Notes under the pieces: generated by a model | What the model was told of the DNA's origin: nothing | The model's input: only the letters and a program-made list of their open reading frames with translations | The model's database searches: none | Made by a program: the position numbers and the translations under genes | NCBI RefSeq assembly: GCF_026341035.1 | Contig: NZ_JAPEOQ010000001.1 | Span: 1,426,001-1,490,000, forward strand | DNA: 64,000 nt | Source of the DNA: Streptomyces sp. NBC_01016 | Lineage (GTDB): Bacteria > Actinomycetota > Actinomycetes > Streptomycetales > Streptomycetaceae | Direction of reading: 5' to 3' | Shown: positions 1 to 8,122 of the stretch, one piece after another | Position numbering within the stretch: the first letter of the stretch is position 1 | Layout: each line of letters starts with the position of its first letter

Positions 1-150
1 CACCCACAGAGTCTGGTCGAGCGACGCCCCCAGGCCGTCGATCATCTCCGGGAGCGCGATGTTCACGATCGTGAGATCCAGCAGGGTCATGAAGAAGCCG
101 AGGGAGAGCGTCACCAGCACTGCCCACGGGTTTGCGTGCCATTTCCGCAC
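1..150 (-). CDS. MFS drug-efflux transporter, N-terminal part (cut by window edge)
   Basis: Only the first 50 codons are present. The translation begins VRKWHANPWAVLVTL, runs into a first membrane segment and continues LDLTIVNIALP, the N-terminal signature of 14-TM EmrB/QacA (DHA2) proton-driven drug exporters. The GTG at 148-150 is chosen because an AAGGGG ribosome-binding site lies 8 nt upstream; an in-frame GTG at 157-159 is possible. It is divergent from a MarR gene with a perfect palindrome between them, the usual layout of an efflux pump repressed by its own MarR protein. The family is clear; the substrate is unknown. Confidence 0.8.
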   Translation of the reverse strand, partial: MRKWHANPWAVLVTLSLGFFMTLLDLTIVNIALPEMIDGLGASLDQTLWV

Positions 151-217
151 GGGATCCACCCCTTCGCCCGGCCCCGGAACCTCCGGGGCACAGGCGTGAC
201 GATATTTCATCGAGGTC

Positions 218-239
218 GATACATCAAGATGGATGTATC
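218..239. promoter_or_regulatory. MarR-type operator palindrome
   Basis: Perfect inverted repeat GATACATC-N6-GATGTATC, A/T-rich in a very GC-rich context, in the 111-bp gap between the divergent MFS and MarR starts. It sits 22 bp upstream of the chosen MarR start. It very probably binds the adjacent regulator and controls both genes; this is inferred from symmetry and position. Confidence 0.75.
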
Positions 240-261
240 TAGTTCGATGTACCGTGAGGGC

Positions 262-720
262 ATGAATGGAGTCGAGCTGTTCCTGCTGGGGCGAACCCTG
301 ATGAAGATCGGCGAAGAGGCCATGCCGGAGCCGGAGGGCGGCAGTGGACGCCACTCCGGTACCGTCCGGTCCGTCCTGATCGTGGTGAGCGACATCGCTG
401 CCCATCCGGACAGCGCCGTCGGCGAGATCGCCGCACGCACCGGCCTGCCGCAGAGTCAGGTGTCCACCGCCGTCGCTCGCCTCAAGGAGACGGGCGCGAT
501 CACGACCGCGCCCGATCCGGCCGACCGTCGCCGCCTCCTGGTCCGGCAGTCCCCCGATCTGTCGGACCGTGTGACCCAGGTCCGGGCGACCACGATCGAC
601 GACGCGCTCGCCAAGGCGCTCGGTGCCGGCGATCCGCAACGGATGCAGGAAGTCGCCGATGCTCTTGCCGTGCTCTCCCGGCACCTGACCCCGCAGGCGC
701 TGGCCAACCTCCGCTCATAG
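262..720 (+). CDS. MarR-family transcriptional regulator
   Basis: 152-residue winged-helix repressor. The N-terminal helix reads MNGVELFLLGRTLMKIGEEA, then a winged helix-turn-helix (GEIAARTGLPQSQVSTAVARLKETG) and the wing with the typical DPADRRRLLV element, then a C-terminal dimerisation helix. Longer in-frame starts at 229 and 247 exist, but they would place the operator inside or against the coding sequence, and family members begin near MNGVEL. No good Shine-Dalgarno is seen (GAGGG lies only 1 nt from the ATG), so the start is uncertain. It is divergent from an EmrB-type exporter and is likely its ligand-responsive repressor. Confidence 0.85.
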   Translation: MNGVELFLLGRTLMKIGEEAMPEPEGGSGRHSGTVRSVLIVVSDIAAHPDSAVGEIAARTGLPQSQVSTAVARLKETGAITTAPDPADRRRLLVRQSPDLSDRVTQVRATTIDDALAKALGAGDPQRMQEVADALAVLSRHLTPQALANLRS

Positions 721-785
721 GCCTGCGAGGACGGTCGGCGCTGTCCACGACTCTCCTGCAGGCACCATGAGCACCAAGAACCCCT

Positions 786-1877
786 GTGCCACATGCAGGC
801 CGATACGGACAGCACAACGCGATCATGGGTGGGGGCATCCCCCCTGCCGAACGGGGTGCCCATCCCGGGTGCGGTGAGCAGAGCTCCGCACAGGACGGCT
901 CCTCGCCCGCCGCGCCGTCCACCACAGCCCGCGGTTCGTTGGTCTCCGTGACTCAGGTGGCGGACCTGAGTGCCAAGGACGTCAAGGCCCGCCTGACGAA
1001 GACAGGTATCGACGCGACGCAGGTCCGCCACGGCGTACGGGCCCACCGGATCGTGTACCGCACCGTCGACATCAGGGGAAAGCCCACCACGGCAAGCGAG
1101 TTGGTCGCCCTGCCGAAGAACGACGAACACGACCTTCGGGTGGTGTCCTGGCTGCACGGCACCGAGGCAGGCGACCGTCAGCGCGTCGGTGGACGCATTG
1201 CGGGCGGCTCGTGCGTTCGCCCGCAGGGACGGCCGCGACTTCGACCGGCGCGTGCTGATCAGCGGGTTCTCCCAGGGCGGCCCTGCCACGATGATGGTCG
1301 GCCGGGCTCTGCAACAGCGCATCGACCCGTACTTCGGCCTGGGTGCCCTCGCCCCGATCGCGGGTCCGTTCGACCTGACCGGTTTCGAGGCCGACGCGGC
1401 CGACGACAAGGTCGAACGGTCCTCGCTCTACCTCGCGTACTTCTCGACCGCATGGCAGCGGATGTACGGCCTGTACGACTCGCCGGCCGACGCGTTCCGC
1501 GCCCCCTTCGACAAGACGGTGGAGTCGCTCCTCGACGGCAACCACACGGGGGAGCGGATCGCGGCCGCGCTGCCGAGGACATCGAAGGAACTGTTCGCCG
1601 AGAAGTTCCTCCAGAAGATGCGCAATCCCACGGGAGATCTGCGACGGAAACTGAAGACGATGGACAACACCTGCGACTGGCGTCCCGAAGTCCCGGTGCA
1701 CCTCTTCCACGCCAAGGGCGACAAGGACGTCTTCTGGACGAACTCTCAGCACTGGCTAGTCAGTTGAGGGCCAACGGGGCCGACGAGCAGTTCACCGACA
1801 TGGGGCCGGTCGACCATTACACGACGGTCCTCAAGGCCGTGCCGAAGGTGGCGCGCGAGTTCGACACCGCCCGCTGA
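786..1877 (+). pseudogene. Broken secreted esterase/lipase (alpha/beta hydrolase)
   Basis: Pieces of one secretory-lipase-like hydrolase lie in two frames. The N-terminal part (VTQVADLSAKDVKARL to VVSWLHGT, about 951-1165) is in one frame. It jumps at about 1165-1190 to another frame carrying DALRAARAFARR, the nucleophile elbow SGFSQGG (about 1258-1278) and the rest to about 1755. The last piece (LRANGADEQFTDMGPVDHYTTV to the stop at 1877) is back in the first frame. About 40 residues expected between the oxyanion-hole HGT and the nucleophile region are missing. This means an internal deletion plus a second frameshift, and the upstream signal peptide is also unrecognisable. An active enzyme is very unlikely unless the sequence is in error. 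Confidence 0.75.
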
Positions 1878-1889
1878 TCCGGACCACGT

Positions 1890-2168
1890 GTCGGCGGTCA
1901 GGGCAGGAAAGCGCTCTTGGTGCCGCTCCAGGACCTCGGCCGTCAGGTGCGCCCACTCTTCGTTCGCTGCCTCGTCGTGGCCGACGTACTGCTGGGCGAT
2001 ATTGCGAATATGGCCTACGCCCAGCAGGGACGTGTCATGCCGCTGGGTGGCCGACAATCCCGTTCCGGCCAGTGCGGCCAAGGCCGCGTCCAGTCAGCCG
2101 AGTTGATGAGGGCCCATGATCTGGCGGCGCGTGCCGGTCGCCGCCAGGATCCATGGCGAGTAGTCGCC
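1890..2168 (-). pseudogene. Remnant of a TetR-family regulator (C-terminal domain)
   Basis: Reading leftwards from about 2168, one frame gives YSPWILAATGTRRQIMGPHQLG, then an in-frame TGA at 2094-2096, then LDAALAALAGTGLSATQR and VGHIRNIAQQYVG, ending near ERFPALTA. This is the helical ligand-binding C-terminal domain of TetR/AcrR repressors (TetR_C type). The N-terminal helix-turn-helix is absent, replaced by unrelated sequence. It is a decayed fragment lying tail-to-tail with the broken esterase. Confidence 0.6.
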
Positions 2169-2460
2169 TGTCGAACTCTCTGCGGAAGGTCGCCCCAGAA
2201 CGTGGAGCACTCTTCGTAGGCGGGCAGGATCCTGCGGTATCTGCTGCGACGGCAGAGCCGGTGGAGGCGGTGGTGAGTGTCCACGATCTCGGGCGCTTTC
2301 GCGGCGAGGAGATCCAGCGTCTCCAGAGGCCTCTCCGTCGAGTAGAAGCGGCGAAGCACGTGCTTCGGGAGGATCCCGTTGAGCAGCGCGAGTCGTCCTG
2401 CGTAGGACCGAACCAGTCTTGTTCGGAAAGGGCGGTGAGCTCAGAGGCACTCAGAGGCAG
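2169..2460 (-). pseudogene. Frameshifted remnant of an unrecognised gene
   Basis: On the minus strand a protein-like segment begins LPLSASELTALSEQDWFGP (about 2460-2403). It shifts frame and continues YAGRLALLNGILPKHVLRRF and then ERPLETLDLLAAKAPEIVD, DTHHRLHRLCRRSRYRRI and EECSTFWGDLPQRVRQ before running into the TetR remnant. The composition looks like real coding sequence, but I do not recognise the family, no start is visible and at least one frameshift is needed. It is treated as debris. Confidence 0.4.
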
Positions 2461-2577
2461 CGGTCGTGCAGGCCCCGTCGGGGCCGCGTCCCCGATCATG
2501 CCGATGTCCGACCGAGACCGGCTCACCTTCAGCGAGACACGACAGCCCCCGCCGCCCCGTTGTTGTGCGGAACACTT

Positions 2578-2597
2578 TTGCAAGCAGGCGCTTGCAA
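2578..2597. promoter_or_regulatory. Palindromic operator upstream of the XRE gene
   Basis: Perfect inverted repeat TTGCAAGC-AGGC-GCTTGCAA, ending 30 bp before the ATG of the downstream XRE regulator, followed by the A/T-rich run ATAGTTAG. The position suits autoregulation by that DNA-binding protein; binding is inferred. Confidence 0.55.
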
Positions 2598-2627
2598 TAG
2601 TTAGCGAGGATGCGGCACCATCGACGT

Positions 2628-3041
2628 ATGGCATCGCTCAACGTCGGAAGTCTCGGCGAATATCTGCGCGAGCAGCGTCGCAACGCGCAGTTGTCGCTCC
2701 GTCAGCTTGCCGACGCCGCCGGAGTGTCCAACCCGTACCTGAGTCAGATCGAGCGCGGGCTGCGCAAGCCGAGCGCGGAAGTTCTGCAGCAGGTAGCCAA
2801 GGCGCTGCGGATCTCCGCGGAGACGTTGTACGTGCACGCCGGCATTCTCGACGCCGAGCGCGAGCGGACCGAGGTGGAGACGCGCGCCGTCATCCTCGCC
2901 GACCCGCTGCTCAACGAGCGTCAGAAGCAGGTGCTGTTGCAGATCTACGACGCCTTCAGGCACGAGAACGGCGGCAGCGACGGCGAGCCGGACAGCGGTG
3001 AGCCCGACAGTGGCGATGCCGAGCCCTCAAGCAGCAGTTGA
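2628..3041 (+). CDS. XRE-family helix-turn-helix regulator
   Basis: 137 residues. Residues 7-62 form a Cro/C1-type HTH (LREQRRNAQLSLRQLADAAG, then VSNPYLSQIERGLRKPS). A helical region with LNERQKQVLLQIYDAF follows, and then an acidic Ser/Asp-rich tail with two copies of GEPDSG. The start is the ATG giving MASLNVGSLGEYL, preceded by GAGG and a perfect palindrome; an upstream in-frame ATG would add MRHHRR only. The gene is followed after 22 bp by the HbhA-like gene and the two are probably cotranscribed. This is a conserved Streptomyces regulator whose targets I cannot infer. Confidence 0.88.
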   Translation: MASLNVGSLGEYLREQRRNAQLSLRQLADAAGVSNPYLSQIERGLRKPSAEVLQQVAKALRISAETLYVHAGILDAERERTEVETRAVILADPLLNERQKQVLLQIYDAFRHENGGSDGEPDSGEPDSGDAEPSSSS

Positions 3042-3063
3042 TGTGATCCGGGAGGACCACGCC

Positions 3064-3672
3064 ATGGCCATCAAGGACGACCTGCGCAAGACCCTCACCG
3101 ACCCGACCCCGCTCTACTTCGCCGCCGGCACCGCCGAGCTGGCGTACCAGCAGGCCAAGAAGGTGCCGGGGATCGTCGAGCAGCTGCGGAGCGAGGCGCC
3201 CGCGCGCTTCGAGTCCGTGCGGCAGACCGACCCCAAGGACGTGCAGGACAAGGCGACCACCCGCGCCAAGGAGGCGCAGGCCACCCTCACGGCGAGGGTG
3301 AACGAGATCGTCGGCACCCTCGACGCCGACCTGAAGAAGTTCGGCGAGAGCGCCCAGGAGTTCGCGCTGCGCGGCGTCGGCTACGCCGCCGAGGCCGCCG
3401 TCAAGGCGCGCGAGACGTACGAGAAGGTCGCCGAGCACGGCGAGGAGGCCGTGAAGGCGTGGCGCGGCGAGGCCGCCGAGGAGATCAGCGAGCTCGCCGA
3501 GGCCGTCGAGCCGGACGCCGAGCCGAAGCCGGAGGCCAAGGAGACGACGGCCACCGACGCGGACAAGTCCGGCGCCGCCAAGAAGACCGCGGCGAAGAAG
3601 ACCACGCCGGCGAAGAAGACGGCCCCCGCGGCCAAGAAGACCGGCTCCGGCTCCACGCCGCCCGCCAAGTAG
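3064..3672 (+). CDS. HbhA-like heparin-binding hemagglutinin homolog
   Basis: 202 residues. It opens MAIKDDLRKTLTDPTPLYFA, followed by a long amphipathic alpha-helical region (about 25-150) rich in Ala/Glu/Lys. A Lys/Ala/Pro-rich tail with repeated AKKT motifs (AAKKTAAKKTTPAKKT) follows, the layout of mycobacterial HbhA, where the Lys-rich repeats bind sulfated polysaccharides. No signal peptide is seen. The ATG at 3064 is chosen over an upstream start because GGAGG lies just before it. In Streptomyces its role is unknown; nucleoid or membrane association is as plausible as adhesion. A strong terminator follows. Confidence 0.8.
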   Translation: MAIKDDLRKTLTDPTPLYFAAGTAELAYQQAKKVPGIVEQLRSEAPARFESVRQTDPKDVQDKATTRAKEAQATLTARVNEIVGTLDADLKKFGESAQEFALRGVGYAAEAAVKARETYEKVAEHGEEAVKAWRGEAAEEISELAEAVEPDAEPKPEAKETTATDADKSGAAKKTAAKKTTPAKKTAPAAKKTGSGSTPPAK

Positions 3673-3683
3673 GCCCTACGCCG

Positions 3684-3716
3684 ACGGGCCGGGCACTTGT
3701 GAAGTGTCCGGCCCGT
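3684..3716 (+). terminator. Terminator after the HbhA-like gene
   Basis: A 15-bp stem ACGGGCCGGGCACTT / AAGTGTCCGGCCCGT with a 3-nt loop and one G-T pair, starting 12 bp after the stop codon. Confidence 0.8.
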
Positions 3717-3775
3717 TGTCCGGGTACCGTGGCCGTGGTCGGAAGGTCCCTTGATTCGATTCTGGTGGTGGCGTT

Positions 3776-4120
3776 GTGCTGATGCAGGGGTTCGCCAATG
3801 TGATGTGGCTGCTGAGCATGGCGTTGATCATTTTCAGTGGCTTCGCGCTCGTCGACGCCGCCATCCGGCGTGAGGACGCCTACCGCGCGGCCGACAAGAA
3901 GACCAAGCCGTTCTGGCTGATCATCCTCGGGATCGCGTTCGTCGTGAACCTGCTGTTCCCGATCCTGTCGTTCCTGCCGATCATCGGGCTCATCGCGACC
4001 ATCGTGTACATGGTGGACGTGCGGCCCGCCGTCAAGCAGATCAGCGGTGGCGGCGGGGGCCGCAAGGGCCGCGGCTCCAGCAGTGACGGGCCGTACGGTC
4101 CGTACAACGGCGGCCGCTGA
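3776..4120 (+). CDS. DUF2516 family small membrane protein
   Basis: 114 residues with two hydrophobic segments (about 5-30, and 47-82 with a short break). A glycine/serine-rich cytoplasmic tail follows (GGGGGRKGRGSSS, then PYGPYNGGR). The sequence matches the actinobacterial DUF2516 family, of unknown function, conserved near this XRE and phosphatase locus. GTG at 3776 or ATG at 3782 could start it; no strong ribosome-binding site decides. Confidence 0.8.
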   Translation: MLMQGFANVMWLLSMALIIFSGFALVDAAIRREDAYRAADKKTKPFWLIILGIAFVVNLLFPILSFLPIIGLIATIVYMVDVRPAVKQISGGGGGRKGRGSSSDGPYGPYNGGR

Positions 4121-4138
4121 CCGACCCGTTAGGGACGA

Positions 4139-4161
4139 GGGCGTGGCTGTTGGCCGCGCCC
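4139..4161. terminator. Terminator between convergent genes
   Basis: GGGCGTGGC / GCCGCGCCC stem of 9 bp with one G-T pair and a 5-nt loop, 18 bp after the DUF2516 stop and before the convergent phosphatase gene ends. Confidence 0.55.
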
Positions 4162-4231
4162 CGTTCGGATCCAGTTACCGACCGCGACCTGTTCGGACGG
4201 ACCCGGCCGCCGACCAGCGGCCCGGCCGGGT

Positions 4232-5620
4232 TCACCGGTCGAGCAGCAGTACCGCCACGTCGTCCGTCAGATCGCCCCCGTTGAGATCGCGCACCTCGTT
4301 CATCGCGGCCTCGAGCAGCTCCTCGCCGGACAGGCCCTCGGCCCGCCGGCGGCGGATCATCTCCACCATCCCCTCCTGGCCGAGCCGCTGCCTGCCCTGG
4401 CCGATCCGGCCCTCGATCAGGCCGTCCGTGTAGAGCATCAGGCTCCACGAAGACCCCAACTCGACCTGCATGCGCGGCCACCGGGCCTTCGGCAGCAGTC
4501 CGAGGGCCGGGCCGTTGTTCTCGTAGGGGAGCAGGACCGCGGGGCGGCCGGGGCTCGCTATCAGCGGTGACGGGTGGCCCGCAAGGCACAGGCCCGCGCG
4601 CCGGCCGTCCGGCGAGATGTCGACCGTGCACAGCGTCGCGAAGATCTCGTCGTCCGAGCGCTCGTGCTCCAGGACCTGCTGGAGCGTGGAGAGCAGCTCG
4701 TCCCCGCACAGGCCCGCGAACGTCAACGCCCGCCAGGCGATGCGCAGTTCGACGCCGAGCGCCGCCTCGTCGGGGCCGTGCCCGCAGACGTCGCCGATCA
4801 TCGCGTGGACCGTGCCGTCGGCCGTGCGCACCACGTCGTAGAAGTCGCCGCCGAGCAGCGCGCGCGAGCGGCCCGGACGGTAGCGGGAGGCGAAGCGCAG
4901 CGTCGAACCGTCGAGCAGCGGGGTCGGCAGCAGGCCGCGCTCCAGGCGGGCGTTCTCCTGCGCGCGGATCCGGGACTCGGTGAGCCCCTGCTGCGCGATG
5001 TCGGCGCGCTTGCGCTCGACCGCGTAACGGATGGCCCGGCCGAGCAGCCGGGAGTCCAGCTCGTCGCGGAACAGGTAGTCCTGGGCGCCCACACGGACCG
5101 CCTCCGCGCCGCGCTCGGCGTCGCCCGAGGTGGTCAGGGCGAGCACGGCCCGGCGCGGGGCCAGGCGCAGCAGGTGCCGCAGCGTCCCCAGCTCGTCGTG
5201 GTGTTCCGGCTCCGCCCTGTCCGGCTTCGTGCCGGGCAGCGCGAGGTCCAGCAGGATGCAGCTGACGTCGTCGGTGAGCAGCCGCTCGGCCTCGGTGAGG
5301 TTGCGCGCGGTGCGCACGCGGATCGGCTTGCCCGCGGCGTCGGGCACCTCGGGGATGCTGAGGGAGCCCGCCGGGTCGTCCTCTATGACTAGGATCGTCA
5401 GACCGGTCGCGTCACGGTCGGCGGGTGCCGGCTCGTGCGCGGTGTCGTCGGTCGGCGTCTCCTGGCGGCGCTCGGCGCTCTGTATGTCGTTGGCGTCGGG
5501 GCGGTCGGTGGTCTGCCGCTCGCCCTGCAGGTCGTACGTGTCGGTCGTGGTGTGCGCGTCCGGAGCCTGACCACTTTCCACGGCCGGGATGACTCTCTGC
5601 CGCGGTACGGGTACGGGCAT
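4232..5620 (-). CDS. Receiver-domain PP2C-type serine phosphatase
   Basis: 462 residues. About 70 disordered acidic residues are followed by a response-regulator receiver (about 75-205) with the acidic pair in VIEDD and the phospho-acceptor Asp125 in CILLDLALPG. A SpoIIE/PP2C phosphatase domain (about 235-460) follows with GGDFYDV, IGDVCGHGPDEA and the terminal DDVAVLLL metal-binding motifs. This is the architecture of RsbU/RssB-like switches that dephosphorylate anti-sigma antagonists. The conserved receiver Lys is replaced by Arg (DYLFRDEL). The start at MPVPVPRQ has GAAGGAAA upstream; 11 residues further upstream is unsupported. The partner is unknown. Confidence 0.88.
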   Translation of the reverse strand: MPVPVPRQRVIPAVESGQAPDAHTTTDTYDLQGERQTTDRPDANDIQSAERRQETPTDDTAHEPAPADRDATGLTILVIEDDPAGSLSIPEVPDAAGKPIRVRTARNLTEAERLLTDDVSCILLDLALPGTKPDRAEPEHHDELGTLRHLLRLAPRRAVLALTTSGDAERGAEAVRVGAQDYLFRDELDSRLLGRAIRYAVERKRADIAQQGLTESRIRAQENARLERGLLPTPLLDGSTLRFASRYRPGRSRALLGGDFYDVVRTADGTVHAMIGDVCGHGPDEAALGVELRIAWRALTFAGLCGDELLSTLQQVLEHERSDDEIFATLCTVDISPDGRRAGLCLAGHPSPLIASPGRPAVLLPYENNGPALGLLPKARWPRMQVELGSSWSLMLYTDGLIEGRIGQGRQRLGQEGMVEMIRRRRAEGLSGEELLEAAMNEVRDLNGGDLTDDVAVLLLDR

Positions 5621-5910
5621 CGCTTCGGTTTCCTTCCCTCCCCCCGAGGGCACGGTGGGACGAAGGTCCTCGCACCACCGACGGGGACCTTAGCGGTAGC
5701 CGACGTCCGAACGGAATGGTGAGCGGCAAGCGGCCCACGTCATATGCCGTCCCCCGCACCGGAATTGAGTGGGTTCCGTCCCTGGTCGGGCGGGCCGAAG
5801 ATGACGAAGGTCACGCCGCGGCGCCGGAACCGCAGCGCCCCGCGTGCCGTAGATCACGTGGGGCACGTCACCCCATCTGTGCCCATGTCCGACATCCGGT
5901 CACCCGGGTC

Positions 5911-6972
5911 TCAGGCGTCGGGCCTGACCACCCCGAGCATCGCCATGGAACCCGCGCCCGCGACCGTCACATTCCGCCCCGGACGGGGCGCGTGGATGAT
6001 CGCTCCCTTGCCTATGTACATCCCGACATGGCTGGCGTCGTCGTGGTAAATGATCAGGTCGCCGGGGCGCATGTCCTTGATGTCGATGTGCTTGAGCTGC
6101 TTCCACTGCTCCTGCGACGTGCGCGGTATCGGCCGCTTCGCCGACGCCCACGCCTGCGAGGTCAGGCCCGAGCAGTCGAACGACTTCGGACCCTCGGCGC
6201 CCCACACATACGGCTTGCCCAGCTGCTCGGAGGCGTAGCGCACGGCCTTCTTGCCGGCCTCCGACGCCTTGCCGTCGATCTCCTTCAGGACGCCCGAGGA
6301 GAGCCATTCCGTCTGCGCCTTCTGCTCGGCCGCCTCCTCCAGCTGCCGCAGCTGCTCGCGCTCCTTCTTGGCGAGCTTGTCCTCGATCTTCTGCGCGGCC
6401 TTGATCTGCTTCTCGATCCGCTCCTTCGCGGCGGCCTTCTTCTTGCGCCCCTCGTCCAGCGACTTCCACTTGTCGGCGGCGGCGTCCGCGTACGCCTCCA
6501 ACTCGTCCTGGGTCCTGACGAGGCGGGACATCAGATTCCGCGTGGCCTGCTGCCCCTGGTAGGCGCGGCCCGCGTTGTCGAGGAAGCGGCTCGGGTCGCC
6601 GGCGAGCATGAACTGGGTCTCCTGGGAGATCCCGCCGTTGCGGTACTGCTCGCGGGCCGCCGCGCCCGCCCGGCCCTTGAGGCCGTCGAGCTCCTGCTGG
6701 CCCGCGGCGATCTTCCGGGCCAGCTTCACGATCTGGTCGGACTGGTCGGCGGCCTTCTCCTCCGCCGCGTTGTACTCGTCGGTGGCGACGGCCGCCTGGT
6801 GGTACAGCTTGTCGATCTTCTTGCGGACCGACTCAAGGTCCTTGACCCCGGGGGAACTTGACGGCGATGGAGAGGGGGACGGCTCCGCGTACGCCAGCCC
6901 CGTCGGCGTCAGTACGGTCACGGCGCACACGAGCGCCAGGGCCGCCACCGTCGTCGTGCTCCGCTTGCTCAT
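5911..6972 (-). CDS. Secreted NlpC/P60 peptidoglycan endopeptidase with coiled coil
   Basis: 353 residues. It has a Sec signal peptide (about 1-30, AYAEPSP cleavage region), then a Ser/Pro stretch. A long coiled coil follows (about 45-235, Lys/Glu/Gln-rich) and then a C-terminal NlpC/P60 domain. The catalytic Cys lies in SFDCSGLTSQAW, the His in ASHVGMYIG, and a third polar residue in IIHAPRPG. It is a RipA-like D-Glu/mDAP endopeptidase expected to act on cell-wall stem peptides. The ATG giving MSKRSTTT has GGAG nearby; an upstream GTG adds five residues. A near-palindrome lies 29 bp upstream. Confidence 0.9.
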   Translation of the reverse strand: MSKRSTTTVAALALVCAVTVLTPTGLAYAEPSPSPSPSSSPGVKDLESVRKKIDKLYHQAAVATDEYNAAEEKAADQSDQIVKLARKIAAGQQELDGLKGRAGAAAREQYRNGGISQETQFMLAGDPSRFLDNAGRAYQGQQATRNLMSRLVRTQDELEAYADAAADKWKSLDEGRKKKAAAKERIEKQIKAAQKIEDKLAKKEREQLRQLEEAAEQKAQTEWLSSGVLKEIDGKASEAGKKAVRYASEQLGKPYVWGAEGPKSFDCSGLTSQAWASAKRPIPRTSQEQWKQLKHIDIKDMRPGDLIIYHDDASHVGMYIGKGAIIHAPRPGRNVTVAGAGSMAMLGVVRPDA

Positions 6973-7000
6973 CTGCTCCGCCCCCACAGCCTGGACAAAT

Positions 7001-7015
7001 CTGATGGACCGTCAG
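7001..7015. promoter_or_regulatory. Near-palindrome upstream of the NlpC/P60 gene
   Basis: CTGATGG-A-CCGTCAG, 7-bp arms with a single mismatch about the central base, 29-43 bp upstream of the hydrolase start. A candidate operator or promoter element; the binding factor is unknown. Confidence 0.4.
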
Positions 7016-7143
7016 TAAGTCGAGCGCTCCGGGGATGGTGCCATGCGCGCCCCGAATCCGACAGACCCCGGTGCGGTGTGGCAGCTGCCCCGCACGTTCG
7101 ACGAACGAGGTCCCGAGATCGTTCCCTCGACTTTCGCCGCGTC

Positions 7144-7953
7144 TCAGCCGTCCGTTGAAACCCGCCGCGGCGCCAACGCCTCCCAGGCCACGGTCACTTC
7201 ACCCTGCCGCCAGCGCCCCGGCCTGTCCACCACCGGCCAGTCCGCCGAGAGTTCCCGCACCGCCCGGATCCAGCGCTGCCGCGCGCCGTACGAGGCGTAG
7301 GGCGCGGCCGAGGCCCACGCCCGGTCGAAGTCGCGCAGGAAGGCGTGCACCGGCTCGCCGGGGACATTGCGGTGGATCAGCGCCTTGGGGAGACGCTCGG
7401 CCAGGTCGGACGGGGTGTCCAGGGAGCCGAGCCGGGTCGCGAGGGTCACGGTGCGCGGGCCTTCGGGGCCGAGCGCCACCCAGACGTGCCGGCGCCCGAT
7501 CTCGTCGCAGGTGCCCTCCACGAGGAGGCCGTCCGGCGCGAGCCGCGCGCACAGCCGCTCCCACACCGCGGCGACCTGCTCCTCGTCGTACTGGCGCAGC
7601 ACGTTCGCGGCGCGGATCAGGAGCGGGGGAGTGCCGATCGGCACCTCGAAGCCGCCGTGCCGGAAGGTGAGCCCGTCGCGCTCGTACGGCTTCGCGGCGG
7701 CGACCCGTGCCGGTTCGATCTCGATGCCCACCACGCGCGCGTGCGGCGCCGCCCCGCGCAGCCGGGTCAGCAGTTCCACCGCGGTCCAGGGCGCCGCGCC
7801 GTAGCCGAGGTCGACCGCCACCGGGTCGTCGGCGCGGCGCAGCGCGGCGCCGTGCACGGCAGCGATCCAGCGGTCCATGCGGCGCAGCCGGTTCGGGTTG
7901 GTGGTGCCTCGCGTCACGGTTCCCACGGGGCGAGAAGGGGGGCGCGGGCTCAT
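7144..7953 (-). CDS. Class I SAM-dependent methyltransferase
   Basis: 269 residues. Motif I is [17 protein letters not shown] and the acidic loop after beta-2 is [11 protein letters not shown], both typical of Rossmann-fold methyltransferases; [15 protein letters not shown] follows. The start is the ATG at 7951-7953 (MSPRPPSR); a longer reading frame extends upstream only as antisense of mshA. The gene is divergent from mshA. This is a conserved actinobacterial protein of unknown substrate. Confidence 0.8.
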   Translation of the reverse strand: MSPRPPSRPVGTVTRGTTNPNRLRRMDRWIAAVHGAALRRADDPVAVDLGYGAAPWTAVELLTRLRGAAPHARVVGIEIEPARVAAAKPYERDGLTFRHGGFEVPIGTPPLLIRAANVLRQYDEEQVAAVWERLCARLAPDGLLVEGTCDEIGRRHVWVALGPEGPRTVTLATRLGSLDTPSDLAERLPKALIHRNVPGEPVHAFLRDFDRAWASAAPYASYGARQRWIRAVRELSADWPVVDRPGRWRQGEVTVAWEALAPRRVSTDG

Positions 7954-8122
7954 GGTCAAGAGGGTATGCGCTGCGCCGGGCGTGACTTTGGTTGAGACCC
8001 GTACGGTAATGATTCGGCAAAGTGGAAATGGAGCAGCCGACTCCGGCGTTGCCCCCTTGGAAGAGGGCCTGTGCCCTCCGGTCGTCGTGCCCGCAGTACG
8101 CCCACCAAGGAGGGCCCGCCAC

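Noticed and set aside
6973..7143. Cyclic-di-AMP riboswitch upstream of the NlpC/P60 gene
   Set aside because: Such riboswitches are common before wall-hydrolase genes in Streptomyces, but the gap is only about 170 bp and I could not find the conserved core elements.
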